Assembly (NCBI RefSeq): GCF_044582145.1 | Contig: NZ_JBDODO010000003.1 | DNA: 64,000 nt | Reading direction: 5' to 3' (one strand) | From: Guyparkeria sp016278265 | GTDB lineage: Bacteria > Pseudomonadota > Gammaproteobacteria > Halothiobacillales > Halothiobacillaceae | Part shown: piece by piece, positions 18,251 through 26,116 of the stretch | Position numbering within the stretch: the stretch's first letter is position 1 | Layout of the letters: the number at the start of each line of letters is the position of its first letter | Notes under the pieces: model-generated | Seen by the model: only the letters and a program-made list of their open reading frames with translations | What the model was told of the DNA's origin: nothing | The model's database searches: none | Program-made: the position numbers and the translations under genes

Positions 18251-18414
18251 CCAAAAGGGTATTTTTTCAACAATTGCAAGAAGATAGCGCGGACTTCTTA
18301 ACCCGATACGAGAAGCGCGATTACCAAATATGGCGGCTAATGACAGAGGAATACACAAGATGATGTGGTTTGGGCGGACGTTGGAAAAACACCACACCCG
18401 GTCGGGCAAGGCGC

Positions 18415-18909
18415 TCAGGTGGCGGCAAGACGCGCCAGCCAGGCCTCGCCCAACGGACTAGAGGCCCGACAGATGAGATCGCGCTGCTCCGGCCGATCGG
18501 CGCATCCCGCCAGCGAGATTTCGAGATCGGCGACCAGCTCGCCATGGGCCTGACTCAACCACTCCACCAGGAACAGCGCGTGATCCGCCTCGTCGCGCAC
18601 ACCGAGATAGTCGAGCTCCTCGGGGTCGGCGAGTCGATAGAGATCGAGATGCAGGACGCGACTCGGGCCGCCCGGCGGGGCGGTCACGTCGTAGGGTTCG
18701 ACCAGCGTGTAAGTCGGGCTGCGAATGGTGCCGGTCACGCCCAGGGATCGCAGAAACGCCCGCGCAAAGGTGGACTTGCCCGCCCCCAGCTCGCCACGGA
18801 GCGACAACAGGCCGGCCGCCGGCGCCACGGCAGCCAAGGCCGCGGCCTGCGACTCGACCGCCGCCTGATCGAGTTCACGGTAGCGGCATTCGGTCTCAGC
18901 GCCCGTCAT
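18415..18909 (-). CDS. tsaE: tRNA t6A37 biosynthesis ATPase TsaE
   Basis: An ATPase that works with TsaB and TsaD to make N6-threonylcarbamoyl-adenosine in ANN-decoding tRNAs. The 164-residue protein has Walker A GELGAGKST, the SPTYTLVEPYD loop and HLDLYRLADPEELDYLG, followed by LVEWLS. The ATG at 18909 lies 14 bp inside the end of nnr. The next gene, amiC, begins 227 bp downstream. Confidence 0.95.
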   Translation of the reverse strand: MTGAETECRYRELDQAAVESQAAALAAVAPAAGLLSLRGELGAGKSTFARAFLRSLGVTGTIRSPTYTLVEPYDVTAPPGGPSRVLHLDLYRLADPEELDYLGVRDEADHALFLVEWLSQAHGELVADLEISLAGCADRPEQRDLICRASSPLGEAWLARLAAT

Positions 18910-20503
18910 CGCCCTGCCCCCGCGAGGATTCATCGCTGGATGAGCCGGATCGCCGCCAGCCCGTACCGAGCGGTTCGACCTGGCCGTTGAGCCGAGCGCG
19001 GATTGCCCCGAACAAGTCGCTGGCTGCCATGCCCCACTCGCCGCGCGCCCCGGCCTCGATCTCGCCGGCCTCGGCATGCAGGCAGACCCCGAACTCCATG
19101 GCCGCAAGGCGCGGCAAGCCCATGCCCAGCAGCGCCCCGAGCAGACCGGCCAGCACATCGCCCGTGCCGGCCGTCGCCAATGCCGGGCTCCCCCGCTGAC
19201 AGACCGCCAGGCGATCGGCATCGGCCAGCACGCTGCCGACCCCCTTTAGCACCACGCCACAACCAAGCCGCTCGGCGAGCGACCGTGCCGCGCCGAGCCG
19301 GTCGGCGTTGATCGCGGCGGTGTCGCATTCGAGCAGCATGGCCGCCTCGCCCGGGTGGGGCGTGATCACCGCGTCGCGCTCGCGCAACGAGTTCGGGCCG
19401 AGCAGGCACAGGGCATCGGCATCCACCACCAGCGGCAACGGGCAGTCTCGCAGCGCGCGCCAGGCGGTCACCGCCCAGGCATCCCGCCCCAGCCCCGGGC
19501 CAACCACCACGCTCGTCGCCTCGGCCGCCAGGCGCAGCACGTCGTGGGCCGTCTCCACCCCGTGCACGATCAGCTCGGGCCGGCCAATATTGAGCGTGGC
19601 GGCATGATCGGGGTGGGTGGCAACGATCACCTTGCCCGCCCCGGCACGCAAGGCCGCCTCGGCCGCCAGCCGAGCGGCACCGGGCATGCCGCGATTGCCG
19701 GCGGCGACCAGCACCGTGCCGAATCGTCCCTTGTGTCCATCACGAGCGCGAGGCGCGAACCGCAGACCACCGTGCAGCAGGTCGACGGCCGTCTGGTCCG
19801 CATCCGGCGGGTAACCGAGATCGGCCAGCACCCGGTCACCACAGGCGGCCACGGCGGGGCCGGTCGTCAATCCCCGCTTGATGCCGAGAAAGGTCACCGT
19901 GCAATCGGCCGCCAGCGTGAGCGGATCGACCGCGCCGGTATCCGCATCCACGCCGGAGGGCAGGTCCACCGCCAGCACCCCGGGGCGTTCGGTGTGCGAG
20001 GAGAGCGCCGCCTGCGCGCGCCGCAGAAAGTCCGCCGCCTTGCCCTCGATCGCCCGGGACAGGCCGATGCCGAACAGGGCATCGACCACCACGTCGGCCG
20101 CTTGCAGCGCCTCGTCGACGGCCGCCGACTCGGTCTGCACCTCGACAGCAGGCTCCACCGACGACAGTGCCGCCCAGGCATGCGCGGCACTGTCGCGGAA
20201 TGTCGGCCGCCCCCAGCCGAGCAGATCGACCGCCAGACCGGCCTGTTTCGCCAGCCGGGCGACCACCAACCCGTCACCGCCGTTCTGCCCCGGTCCGACC
20301 AGCACAGCCAGGCGAGCCGCGTCCGGCCAGCGATCGCGCAAGTCGGCAAACGCGGCCCCACCGGCCTGCTCCATCAGCCCGTAGGCATCCACCCCACCCG
20401 CAAACAATGTGCGTTCGTGGGTCTGGATCGCCTCCACCGACCAGGCTCGTGCCAGGCCCGGATCGACGGTGGGGCGAATCAGCGCTGGGGCGGCGGTCGG
20501 CAT
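18896..20503 (-). CDS. nnr: Bifunctional NAD(P)H-hydrate epimerase / dehydratase
   Basis: Repairs hydrated NAD(P)H. The 535-residue protein has an N-terminal YjeF_N epimerase domain (MEQAGGAAFADL, VGPGQNGGDGLVVARLAK, DALFGIGLSR, VDLPSGVDADTG) and a C-terminal ADP-dependent dehydratase domain (GHKGRFGTVLVAAGNRGMPGA, VVGPGLG, DADALCLL, TPHPGEAAMLL, GTGDVLAGLLGALL). The ATG at 20503 has GGAC-GGAA just before it; a TTG at 20515 is a weaker choice. trpS ends 18 bp upstream. Confidence 0.95.
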   Translation of the reverse strand: MPTAAPALIRPTVDPGLARAWSVEAIQTHERTLFAGGVDAYGLMEQAGGAAFADLRDRWPDAARLAVLVGPGQNGGDGLVVARLAKQAGLAVDLLGWGRPTFRDSAAHAWAALSSVEPAVEVQTESAAVDEALQAADVVVDALFGIGLSRAIEGKAADFLRRAQAALSSHTERPGVLAVDLPSGVDADTGAVDPLTLAADCTVTFLGIKRGLTTGPAVAACGDRVLADLGYPPDADQTAVDLLHGGLRFAPRARDGHKGRFGTVLVAAGNRGMPGAARLAAEAALRAGAGKVIVATHPDHAATLNIGRPELIVHGVETAHDVLRLAAEATSVVVGPGLGRDAWAVTAWRALRDCPLPLVVDADALCLLGPNSLRERDAVITPHPGEAAMLLECDTAAINADRLGAARSLAERLGCGVVLKGVGSVLADADRLAVCQRGSPALATAGTGDVLAGLLGALLGMGLPRLAAMEFGVCLHAEAGEIEAGARGEWGMAASDLFGAIRARLNGQVEPLGTGWRRSGSSSDESSRGQGDDGR

Positions 20504-20521
20504 GGTTCCGTCCAATCTGGA

Positions 20522-21544
20522 TTAACCGAGGATGTCGGGGCGCGGCAGAAAGCCGAGTGCGTCGAAGGCGCGCTGAAGCGTCGGCCGGGCCCGTTCGGCG
20601 GCACGCTCGGCGCCCTGGGCGAGGATGGCATCCAGCCCCGCTTCGTCGGCACGAATCTCGCGGTAGCGGGCCGTGATCGGCTCGAGGTGGGCGATGACCG
20701 CCTCGCCGGTCTCGACCTTGAGCTTGCCGTAGCCCTCGCCGGCCAACCGGCTCTCGATCGACTCGATCGACTCGTCACCGAAGATCGATAGCAGCGTCAG
20801 CAGGTTCGATACGCCCGGCTTGTTCTCCGGGTCGAAGCGGATATCCATGTCCGAGTCGGTCACCGCCTTCTTGAACTTCTTCAGGATCTTCTTTGGCTCG
20901 TCGAGCAACGCGACATAGCTTGCCTCGCTGGGATCGGACTTCGACATCTTGGCGGTCGGGTCCTGCAGCGACATCACGCGTGCGCCGGCCTTGGGGATGA
21001 ACGGCTCGGGCACGGTGAATACATCGCCGTAGAGCTTGTTGAAGCGCATGGCCAGATCGCGGGTCAGCTCGAGGTGCTGCTTCTGGTCGGCACCCACCGG
21101 CACGTGCGTGGCCTGGTAGAGCAGGATGTCGGCGGCCATCAGCACGGGATAGTCGAACAGGCCGGCGTTGATGTTGGCCTGGTGGCGCTGCGACTTGTCC
21201 TTGAACTGGGTCATGCGCTCAAGCTCACCCATGTAGGTGTAGCAGTTGAGCACCCAGCCCAGCTCGGCGTGGGCGGGGACGTGGGACTGGACGAACAGCG
21301 TGCTCTTGTCCGGGTCAAGCCCGCAGGCGAGATACAGGGCGAGGAAGTCGTAGCAGCGCGAGCGGAACTCGGCCGGGTCCTGGCGCACGGTGATCGCGTG
21401 CAGGTCGACCAGCATGAACAGCGCGTCGTGCGTGTCCTGCATGTTGACCCAGTTGCGGATCGCGCCGACGTAATGGCTGATCAGCAGCTGTCCCGAGGGC
21501 TGGATGCCGGAGAGCACCACCGGCGGCTTGTCGTTCTTGGACAT
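20522..21544 (-). CDS. trpS: Tryptophanyl-tRNA synthetase
   Basis: Class I synthetase of 340 residues. The HIGH-equivalent segment is SGIQPSGQLLISHYVGA and the KMSKS loop is AKMSKSDPSEASYV. The specificity region MTQFKDKSQRHQANINAGLFDYPVLMAADILLY is of the bacterial B-type. Start chosen at 21544 (MSKNDKPPVVLSG) after AAGAAG; longer in-frame extensions have no homology. Confidence 0.97.
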   Translation of the reverse strand: MSKNDKPPVVLSGIQPSGQLLISHYVGAIRNWVNMQDTHDALFMLVDLHAITVRQDPAEFRSRCYDFLALYLACGLDPDKSTLFVQSHVPAHAELGWVLNCYTYMGELERMTQFKDKSQRHQANINAGLFDYPVLMAADILLYQATHVPVGADQKQHLELTRDLAMRFNKLYGDVFTVPEPFIPKAGARVMSLQDPTAKMSKSDPSEASYVALLDEPKKILKKFKKAVTDSDMDIRFDPENKPGVSNLLTLLSIFGDESIESIESRLAGEGYGKLKVETGEAVIAHLEPITARYREIRADEAGLDAILAQGAERAAERARPTLQRAFDALGFLPRPDILG

Positions 21545-21717
21545 AAATGTGACTTCTTGAAGCGGGTGAATACGGCATGTTCCGGGCCGGGCGGATGGAT
21601 TTCCCCGCCCGGCCCGGCAAAGGCGGATCATCATAGCAAAGGCCCGGCGAGGGTCATCCGGCGCTGCCCCTGCTATACAAAGAGGCAGGCCACGGGCAGA
21701 AGACAACGGATAGATCA

Positions 21718-22509
21718 ATGATGCAGGCGATCCTCTTCGACATGGACGGCGTGCTCTACGTCGGCGACCGCCCCATCGACGGCGCGGCCGCGACCCTCGA
21801 GTGGTGTCGTCGCCAGGCCATTCCGTTCCGTTTCGTCACCAACACCACCTCCCGTCCCCGGGCCGCCCTGGTCGACAAACTCCAGCAGATGGGCATCGAG
21901 GCGAGGGAAGACGAAATCATCACGCCACCGGTGGTCGCCAGGCATTGGTTGACGCAGCGAGCCGACGGGCCGGTCGGCCTGTTCGTTCCCCCGGCAACCG
22001 AGGACGATTTCGCCACGCTCCGGCACGCACGCTCCGAAGCGGACCCCGTCTCGGCCGTCGTCCTGGGGGATCTGGGCGATGGCTGGGACTTTGCGACCTA
22101 CAACCGGGCATTCCGCTGGCTGAAGAAAAACCCCGACGCGGCGCTGGTGGCGCTCGGCATGACGCGCTTCTGGGAAGCCGAAGACGGCCCCCGTCTGGAC
22201 GTCGGGCCGTTCGTGCGCGGGCTCGAATACGCACTCGACCGAGAGGCAGTCGTGCTCGGCAAACCCAGCGCCTCGTTCTTTCGGCTGGCCGTCGAGGACA
22301 TGGACGGCCGAATCGACCAGGCATGGATGATCGGTGACGACATCATGGGCGACATCGAGGGCGCCCAGCGGGCGGGGCTGCGAGCCCTGCAGGTGCGTAC
22401 CGGCAAGTTCCGCCCGGAAGACCTCGACCGAGGCATCTCACCCGACGGGGTGATCGACTCGATCGCGGACCTGCCGGCGTGGTGGGAGCACGAGTCGGGG
22501 CGCCGATGA
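21718..22509 (+). CDS. HAD-superfamily phosphatase, TIGR01458/LHPP-like
   Basis: A 263-residue HAD hydrolase with a C2-type cap. Motif I is LFDMDGVLYVGD, motif II VTNTTSRPR, the lysine of motif III is in VLGKPSASFF, and motif IV is MIGDDIMGDIEGAQRAG. The layout matches the TIGR01458 group related to phospholysine phosphohistidine phosphatase. The physiological substrate is unknown. It starts with ATGATG at 21718-21723 and ends in an ATGA overlap with the SLC13 permease gene, so the two are coupled. Confidence 0.88.
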   Translation: MMQAILFDMDGVLYVGDRPIDGAAATLEWCRRQAIPFRFVTNTTSRPRAALVDKLQQMGIEAREDEIITPPVVARHWLTQRADGPVGLFVPPATEDDFATLRHARSEADPVSAVVLGDLGDGWDFATYNRAFRWLKKNPDAALVALGMTRFWEAEDGPRLDVGPFVRGLEYALDREAVVLGKPSASFFRLAVEDMDGRIDQAWMIGDDIMGDIEGAQRAGLRALQVRTGKFRPEDLDRGISPDGVIDSIADLPAWWEHESGRR

Positions 22510-24302
22510 CCGGTGATCAGATACTGCTGTTCGTCATTCTCGGTCTGACACTGGCCGGTTTCGCCTGGGGGCGACTGCGTTACGACGTCGTCGCCCTGCT
22601 CGCACTGCTGGCGACCGGGCTGACCGGACTCGTCCCGCCCGGGGCGATGTTCAGCGGGCTTTCCCACCCCGCCGTCATCACCGTGGCGGCCGTGCTCATC
22701 CTGAGCCGAGCACTGCTGAACGCGGGCGTCATCGACGTGCTGGCCCGGCGACTGACCCGGGTCGGCGACCGCCCGGTGGTGCAGGTGATCACGCTGACCA
22801 GCGTGGTCGCCCTGAGTTCGGGGTTCATCAACAACGTCGGCGCGCTGGCGCTGTTCATGCCGGTGGCGGTGTGGATGGCGCGACATGCCGGACGCTCGCC
22901 GTCGTTCCTGCTGATGCCGCTGGCCTTCGGCTCGTTGCTCGGTGGCACCCTGACCCTGATCGGCACCCCGCCCAACATCATCATCGCCGCCTACCGGACC
23001 GATACCGGCGCGCCGGCCTTCGCCATGTTCGACTTTCTGCCGGTCGGGCTGGCCATCACGCTCGTCGGGGTCGCCTTCATCGCGTTGATCGGCTGGCGCC
23101 TGACGCCACAGCGCGACCAGCCAACCGATGGCGAGGAACTGTTCGAGATCGAGAACTACCTCACCGAATTGCGCGTGCCCGAATCGAGCGCCTACGCCGG
23201 GCGGAGCGTGCACGAACTGATCGAATCGGTCGCCGACGAGACCGACGTGATGGTCACCGCCCTGCTGCGCGAGGACGAACGCCGACGCCTGCCCTCGACC
23301 TACGAGGTACTCAGGCCCGGCGACATCCTGCTGATCGAGGCCGACTCCGACGGACTCGAGGCCCTGATCGATTTCACCGGACTGGAGCTCGCCGCCGGTG
23401 AATCGAGCGAATCATCAGAGGAAACGGACAAAACGGCCGGCGAGTTGACCATGGCGGAGGCGATCGTCGCCCCCAACTCGCGACTGATTGGAACGTCGGC
23501 GGGCGCGCTGGACCTGCGCGAGCGCTATGGAGTGAACGTGCTGGCCGTCGCCCGACAGGGCAAGCGACTGAAACAGCGCATCAGCCATATCCGCTTTCTT
23601 CCCGGCGACATCCTGCTGCTGCAGGGGCGCAAGGAGAACCTGCCCGGTGCGATGAGCCAACTCGGCTGCCTGCCGCTGGCCTCGCGCGGCCTGAACATTG
23701 CCCGCCCCCGTCGCGTCGCCCTGGGGGCGGGCATCTTCGCTGCCGGCCTGGTGCTGGTGGCCTTCGATCTCCTGCCGGTCGCCACCGCGCTGGTCGGTGC
23801 CGCCGTGGCGATGGTGATCGCCGGCCTGCTGCCCTCCGATGACGCCTATCGGGCCATCGACATGCCGGTGATCGTGCTGCTCGCCGCCATGCTGCCGGTC
23901 GGCCAGGCCCTGGAAACCACCGGCGGCTCGGCCCTGATCGCCGAGGCCCTGCTCGGCATGGCCGACTACCTGCCCTCCTTCATGATGCTCGCCCTGCTGA
24001 TGGTCGCGGTCATGCTGCTCTCGAACATCGTCAACAACGCCGCCGCCGCGGTGCTTGCCGCCCCGATCGGCATCCAGATCGCGCAGGGGATGAACGCCTC
24101 GCCCGATCCGTTCCTGATGGCGGTGGCCATCGGTGCCTCCTGCGCCTTCCTCACGCCGATCGGCCACCAGTCCAATACCCTGGTCATGGCGCCCGGTGGC
24201 TACCAGTTCGGTGATTACTGGCGGATGGGGTTACCGCTGTCCTTGCTGGTCGTGATCGTGGCCGTGCCCATGATCCTGTGGGTGTGGCCCATGACCGGTT
24301 GA
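22506..24302 (+). CDS. SLC13/DASS-family permease with two TrkA-C domains
   Basis: A 598-residue inner-membrane transporter. Two transmembrane halves flank a cytoplasmic insert of about 200 residues. Each half has the family's SNT-like motif region: GFINNVGALALFMPVA followed by GTPPNIII, and SNIVNNAAAAVLAAPIG followed by TPIGHQSNTLVMAPGGY. The insert contains two TrkA-C (RCK-C) modules, roughly residues 215-300 and 310-395, with the typical RPGDILLIEADSD and LPGDILLLQGRKEN ends. Related proteins move sulfate, dicarboxylates or other anions with sodium. Sulfate is plausible here but not shown. Confidence 0.9.
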   Translation: MTGDQILLFVILGLTLAGFAWGRLRYDVVALLALLATGLTGLVPPGAMFSGLSHPAVITVAAVLILSRALLNAGVIDVLARRLTRVGDRPVVQVITLTSVVALSSGFINNVGALALFMPVAVWMARHAGRSPSFLLMPLAFGSLLGGTLTLIGTPPNIIIAAYRTDTGAPAFAMFDFLPVGLAITLVGVAFIALIGWRLTPQRDQPTDGEELFEIENYLTELRVPESSAYAGRSVHELIESVADETDVMVTALLREDERRRLPSTYEVLRPGDILLIEADSDGLEALIDFTGLELAAGESSESSEETDKTAGELTMAEAIVAPNSRLIGTSAGALDLRERYGVNVLAVARQGKRLKQRISHIRFLPGDILLLQGRKENLPGAMSQLGCLPLASRGLNIARPRRVALGAGIFAAGLVLVAFDLLPVATALVGAAVAMVIAGLLPSDDAYRAIDMPVIVLLAAMLPVGQALETTGGSALIAEALLGMADYLPSFMMLALLMVAVMLLSNIVNNAAAAVLAAPIGIQIAQGMNASPDPFLMAVAIGASCAFLTPIGHQSNTLVMAPGGYQFGDYWRMGLPLSLLVVIVAVPMILWVWPMTG

Positions 24303-24410
24303 TGTGGCCAAATGACACGGCATGTCTGCGCACACCGGCGACGAAACCACCCAAACCGAGGGCGAGTCGGGTAGAATCGATCACTCGCCACCAAGCCCCG
24401 TAGGGCGCAG

Positions 24411-24499
24411 CTCGAGCCGGGCAACCGTGGCCTTGCCGTCCTTGGAAAGGTAAGCAGCCTTGCGCGACGGACGGTTGCCTTGCATCACCCCGTCTCGAG
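24411..24499 (+). other. Structured intergenic element, candidate small RNA or terminator
   Basis: A perfect 9-bp inverted repeat, GGCAACCGT (24419-24427) and ACGGTTGCC (24471-24479), is enclosed by a CTCGAG pair (24411-24416 and 24494-24499). Inside are a CCGTC/GACGG arm and a small CCTT-GGA-AAGG hairpin followed by AAGCAGCC. There is no T run, so it is a poor intrinsic terminator. Strand is assumed from the flanking genes. Confidence 0.4.
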
Positions 24500-24514
24500 G
24501 CGCACAGAACGGTA

Positions 24515-24543
24515 TTGCATTCGTGCAGGCCTTCCCTTATCCT
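24515..24543 (+). promoter_or_regulatory. Candidate sigma-70 promoter for rpmB-rpmG
   Basis: TTGCAT and TATCCT are separated by exactly 17 bp, four matches each to consensus. It would leave an rpmB leader of about 93 nt. Confidence 0.5.
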
Positions 24544-24642
24544 ACGCGGCCTTTGAATTGACCCGCCCGCGTGCCGGCCGCCGGAATGGCTCCGATCCCC
24601 TCGGCACGCGCGCAAACAAGACGAGTCGCTCAGGAGACAATC

Positions 24643-24879
24643 ATGGCCCGAGTTTGCCAAGTAACCGGGAAGCGCCCGGCGGTCGGTAACAACGTATCGC
24701 ACGCGAACAACAAGACCCGGCGTCGCTTCCTGCCGAACCTGCACAAGAAGCGGTTCTGGGTAGAGAGCGAGCAGCGCTTCATCAGCCTGCGTGTTTCCAG
24801 CCACGGCCTGCGCACGATCGACAAGATCGGCATCGAGACGGTCATCGCCGAGATGCGTGCGCGCGGCGAGAAGGTCTGA
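24643..24879 (+). CDS. rpmB: 50S ribosomal protein L28
   Basis: A 78-residue protein, the same length as E. coli L28, beginning MARVCQVTGKRPAVGNNVSHANNKTRRRF (shown in part) with the conserved LHKKRFWVESE and RVSSHGLRTIDKIG. The start at 24643 follows CAGGAG. The upstream in-frame extension has no homology. rpmG follows after 38 bp. Confidence 0.97.
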   Translation: MARVCQVTGKRPAVGNNVSHANNKTRRRFLPNLHKKRFWVESEQRFISLRVSSHGLRTIDKIGIETVIAEMRARGEKV

Positions 24880-24917
24880 AACACCGCTCACCACCATATA
24901 TCGACAGGTAACACGAC

Positions 24918-25073
24918 ATGCGCGACAAGATCCGACTGGTATCCAGTGCCGGCACCGGCCACTTCTATACCACCGACAAGAACAAGCGGAACATGCCGGA
25001 AAAGATGCAAATCAAGAAGTACGATCCGGTAGTACGCAAGCACGTCATGTACAAGGAAGCCAAGATCAAGTAA
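24918..25073 (+). CDS. rpmG: 50S ribosomal protein L33
   Basis: A 51-residue protein read directly from the sequence: MRDKIRLVSSAGTGHFYTT followed by DKNKRNMPEKMQIKKYDPVV and ending YKEAKIK. This is the cysteine-free (zinc-independent) form of L33. It sits in the usual rpmB-rpmG order and is followed by a strong terminator. Confidence 0.96.
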   Translation: MRDKIRLVSSAGTGHFYTTDKNKRNMPEKMQIKKYDPVVRKHVMYKEAKIK

Positions 25074-25125
25074 GGCGCCCGGCCGTCAACTAGACGGCCA
25101 GCCCCTCTTGATCGGCCCCTGACGG

Positions 25126-25155
25126 ACCCCGCGAGGATACCTCGCGGGGTTTCTT
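25126..25155 (+). terminator. Rho-independent terminator of rpmB-rpmG
   Basis: Perfect 11-bp stem ACCCCGCGAGG/CCTCGCGGGGT with a 3-nt loop, then TTTCTTC. It ends only 11 bp before the mutM start, so little mRNA precedes mutM if transcription starts downstream. Confidence 0.92.
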
Positions 25156-25165
25156 CGTGCCGACC

Positions 25166-25990
25166 ATGCCCGAACTTCCCGAAGTCGAGACCACTCGCCG
25201 CGGCATCGAGCCATTCGTCGTCGGTCAACGCATCAGCGGCGTCACCGTGCGTGACGCCCGCTTGCGCTGGCCGGTGCGCGCGGACCTGGCTGCGTTCCTC
25301 GCGGGTCGCCCGGTGGAGGCGGTCGAGCGACGCGCCAAATACCTGCTGCTGTGCCTCGATGGCGGCGACCGGACACTGATCCACCTGGGCATGTCGGGCA
25401 GCCTGCGACTGGACGACCCGAGCAATCCGCCGCGCAAGCACGATCACGTCGAATGGCGTCTCGACAACGACCGGGCCTTGCGCCTGCATGACCCGAGGCG
25501 ATTCGGCGCCGTGCTGACCGACCGGGTGGATGCGCCTCACGAGCGGCTGTGGAAACTCGGCCCCGAACCGCTTGGCCCGGCCTTCGATGGCGACTACCTT
25601 GCCAGCCGGCTTGCCGGCCGGCGCGTGGCCGTCAAGCAGGCCATCATGAACGCCGCCATCGTGGTAGGGGTGGGCAACATCTACGCATCCGAGGCGTTGT
25701 TTCTCGCCGGCATTCATCCCATGACCCCGGCAGGCCGGCTCGACCGCGACGAGTACCACAGCCTTGCCGCCGCGATCCGGCAAGTGCTCGCTGCGGCCAT
25801 CGCACAGGGCGGCACGACACTGCGCGACTTTCTCGCCCCCTCGGGTAACCCCGGCTACTTCCGCCAGACGCTCAATGTCTACGAACGCACGGACCAGCCC
25901 TGCCGCCGTTGCGGCGCGCCGGTCGAGCGCATCGTGCTGGGCCAGCGCTCGACCTGGTTCTGCCCGGCGTGTCAGCCTGAGAGCGGATAG
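25166..25990 (+). CDS. mutM: Formamidopyrimidine-DNA glycosylase MutM/Fpg
   Basis: Excises 8-oxoguanine and formamidopyrimidines and nicks the abasic site. The 274-residue protein begins MPELPEVETTRRG, with catalytic Pro2 and Glu3, has the beta-lyase lysine in RRAKYLLL, the helix-two-turn-helix region VGVGNIYASEALFLAGIHP, and a C-terminal zinc finger CRRCGAP...WFCPACQ. The ATG at 25166 is required because the N-terminal proline is catalytic after Met removal; a GTG three codons earlier is therefore unlikely. Confidence 0.97.
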   Translation: MPELPEVETTRRGIEPFVVGQRISGVTVRDARLRWPVRADLAAFLAGRPVEAVERRAKYLLLCLDGGDRTLIHLGMSGSLRLDDPSNPPRKHDHVEWRLDNDRALRLHDPRRFGAVLTDRVDAPHERLWKLGPEPLGPAFDGDYLASRLAGRRVAVKQAIMNAAIVVGVGNIYASEALFLAGIHPMTPAGRLDRDEYHSLAAAIRQVLAAAIAQGGTTLRDFLAPSGNPGYFRQTLNVYERTDQPCRRCGAPVERIVLGQRSTWFCPACQPESG

Positions 25991-26058
25991 CTGGAAGCTG
26001 AAAGCGATAGGCGCCGCTACGTCGGCGGCCGTGAACCCTGCGACCTTCTTTGAGCCAT

Positions 26059-26079
26059 CGCGGCTAAAGCCGCTCCTAC
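26059..26079 (-). repeat. REP-like palindromic element
   Basis: On the minus strand it reads GTAGGAGCGGCTTTAGCCGCG: a GTAG head followed by a GCGGCT-TT-AGCCGC hairpin. This is the layout of bacterial REP sequences, which are usually mobilised by RAYT transposases and scattered between genes. It lies between the convergent ends of mutM and the TlpA-like gene. Confidence 0.65.
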
Positions 26080-26116
26080 GCGCCCTTCCTCAAGCTGTCG
26101 GCTATCGGCCTACCGC

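Larger units (their letters stand above)
24303..24642. other. 340-bp intergenic region between the SLC13 permease and rpmB
   Basis: No credible coding frame. It holds a TAGAAT -10-like hexamer at 24372-24377, a short GCCC-CGTA-GGGC hairpin near 24395, a larger hairpin (entered separately), and an rpmB promoter near 24515. The larger hairpin lies upstream of that promoter, so it is not part of the rpmB leader. Confidence 0.6.

Noticed and set aside
24411..24499. Possible signal-recognition-particle (4.5S) RNA because of GGAA followed by AAGCAGCC
   Set aside because: The required pairing partner on the 5' side (an AGG internal-loop strand before the tetraloop stem) is absent and the spacing is wrong.
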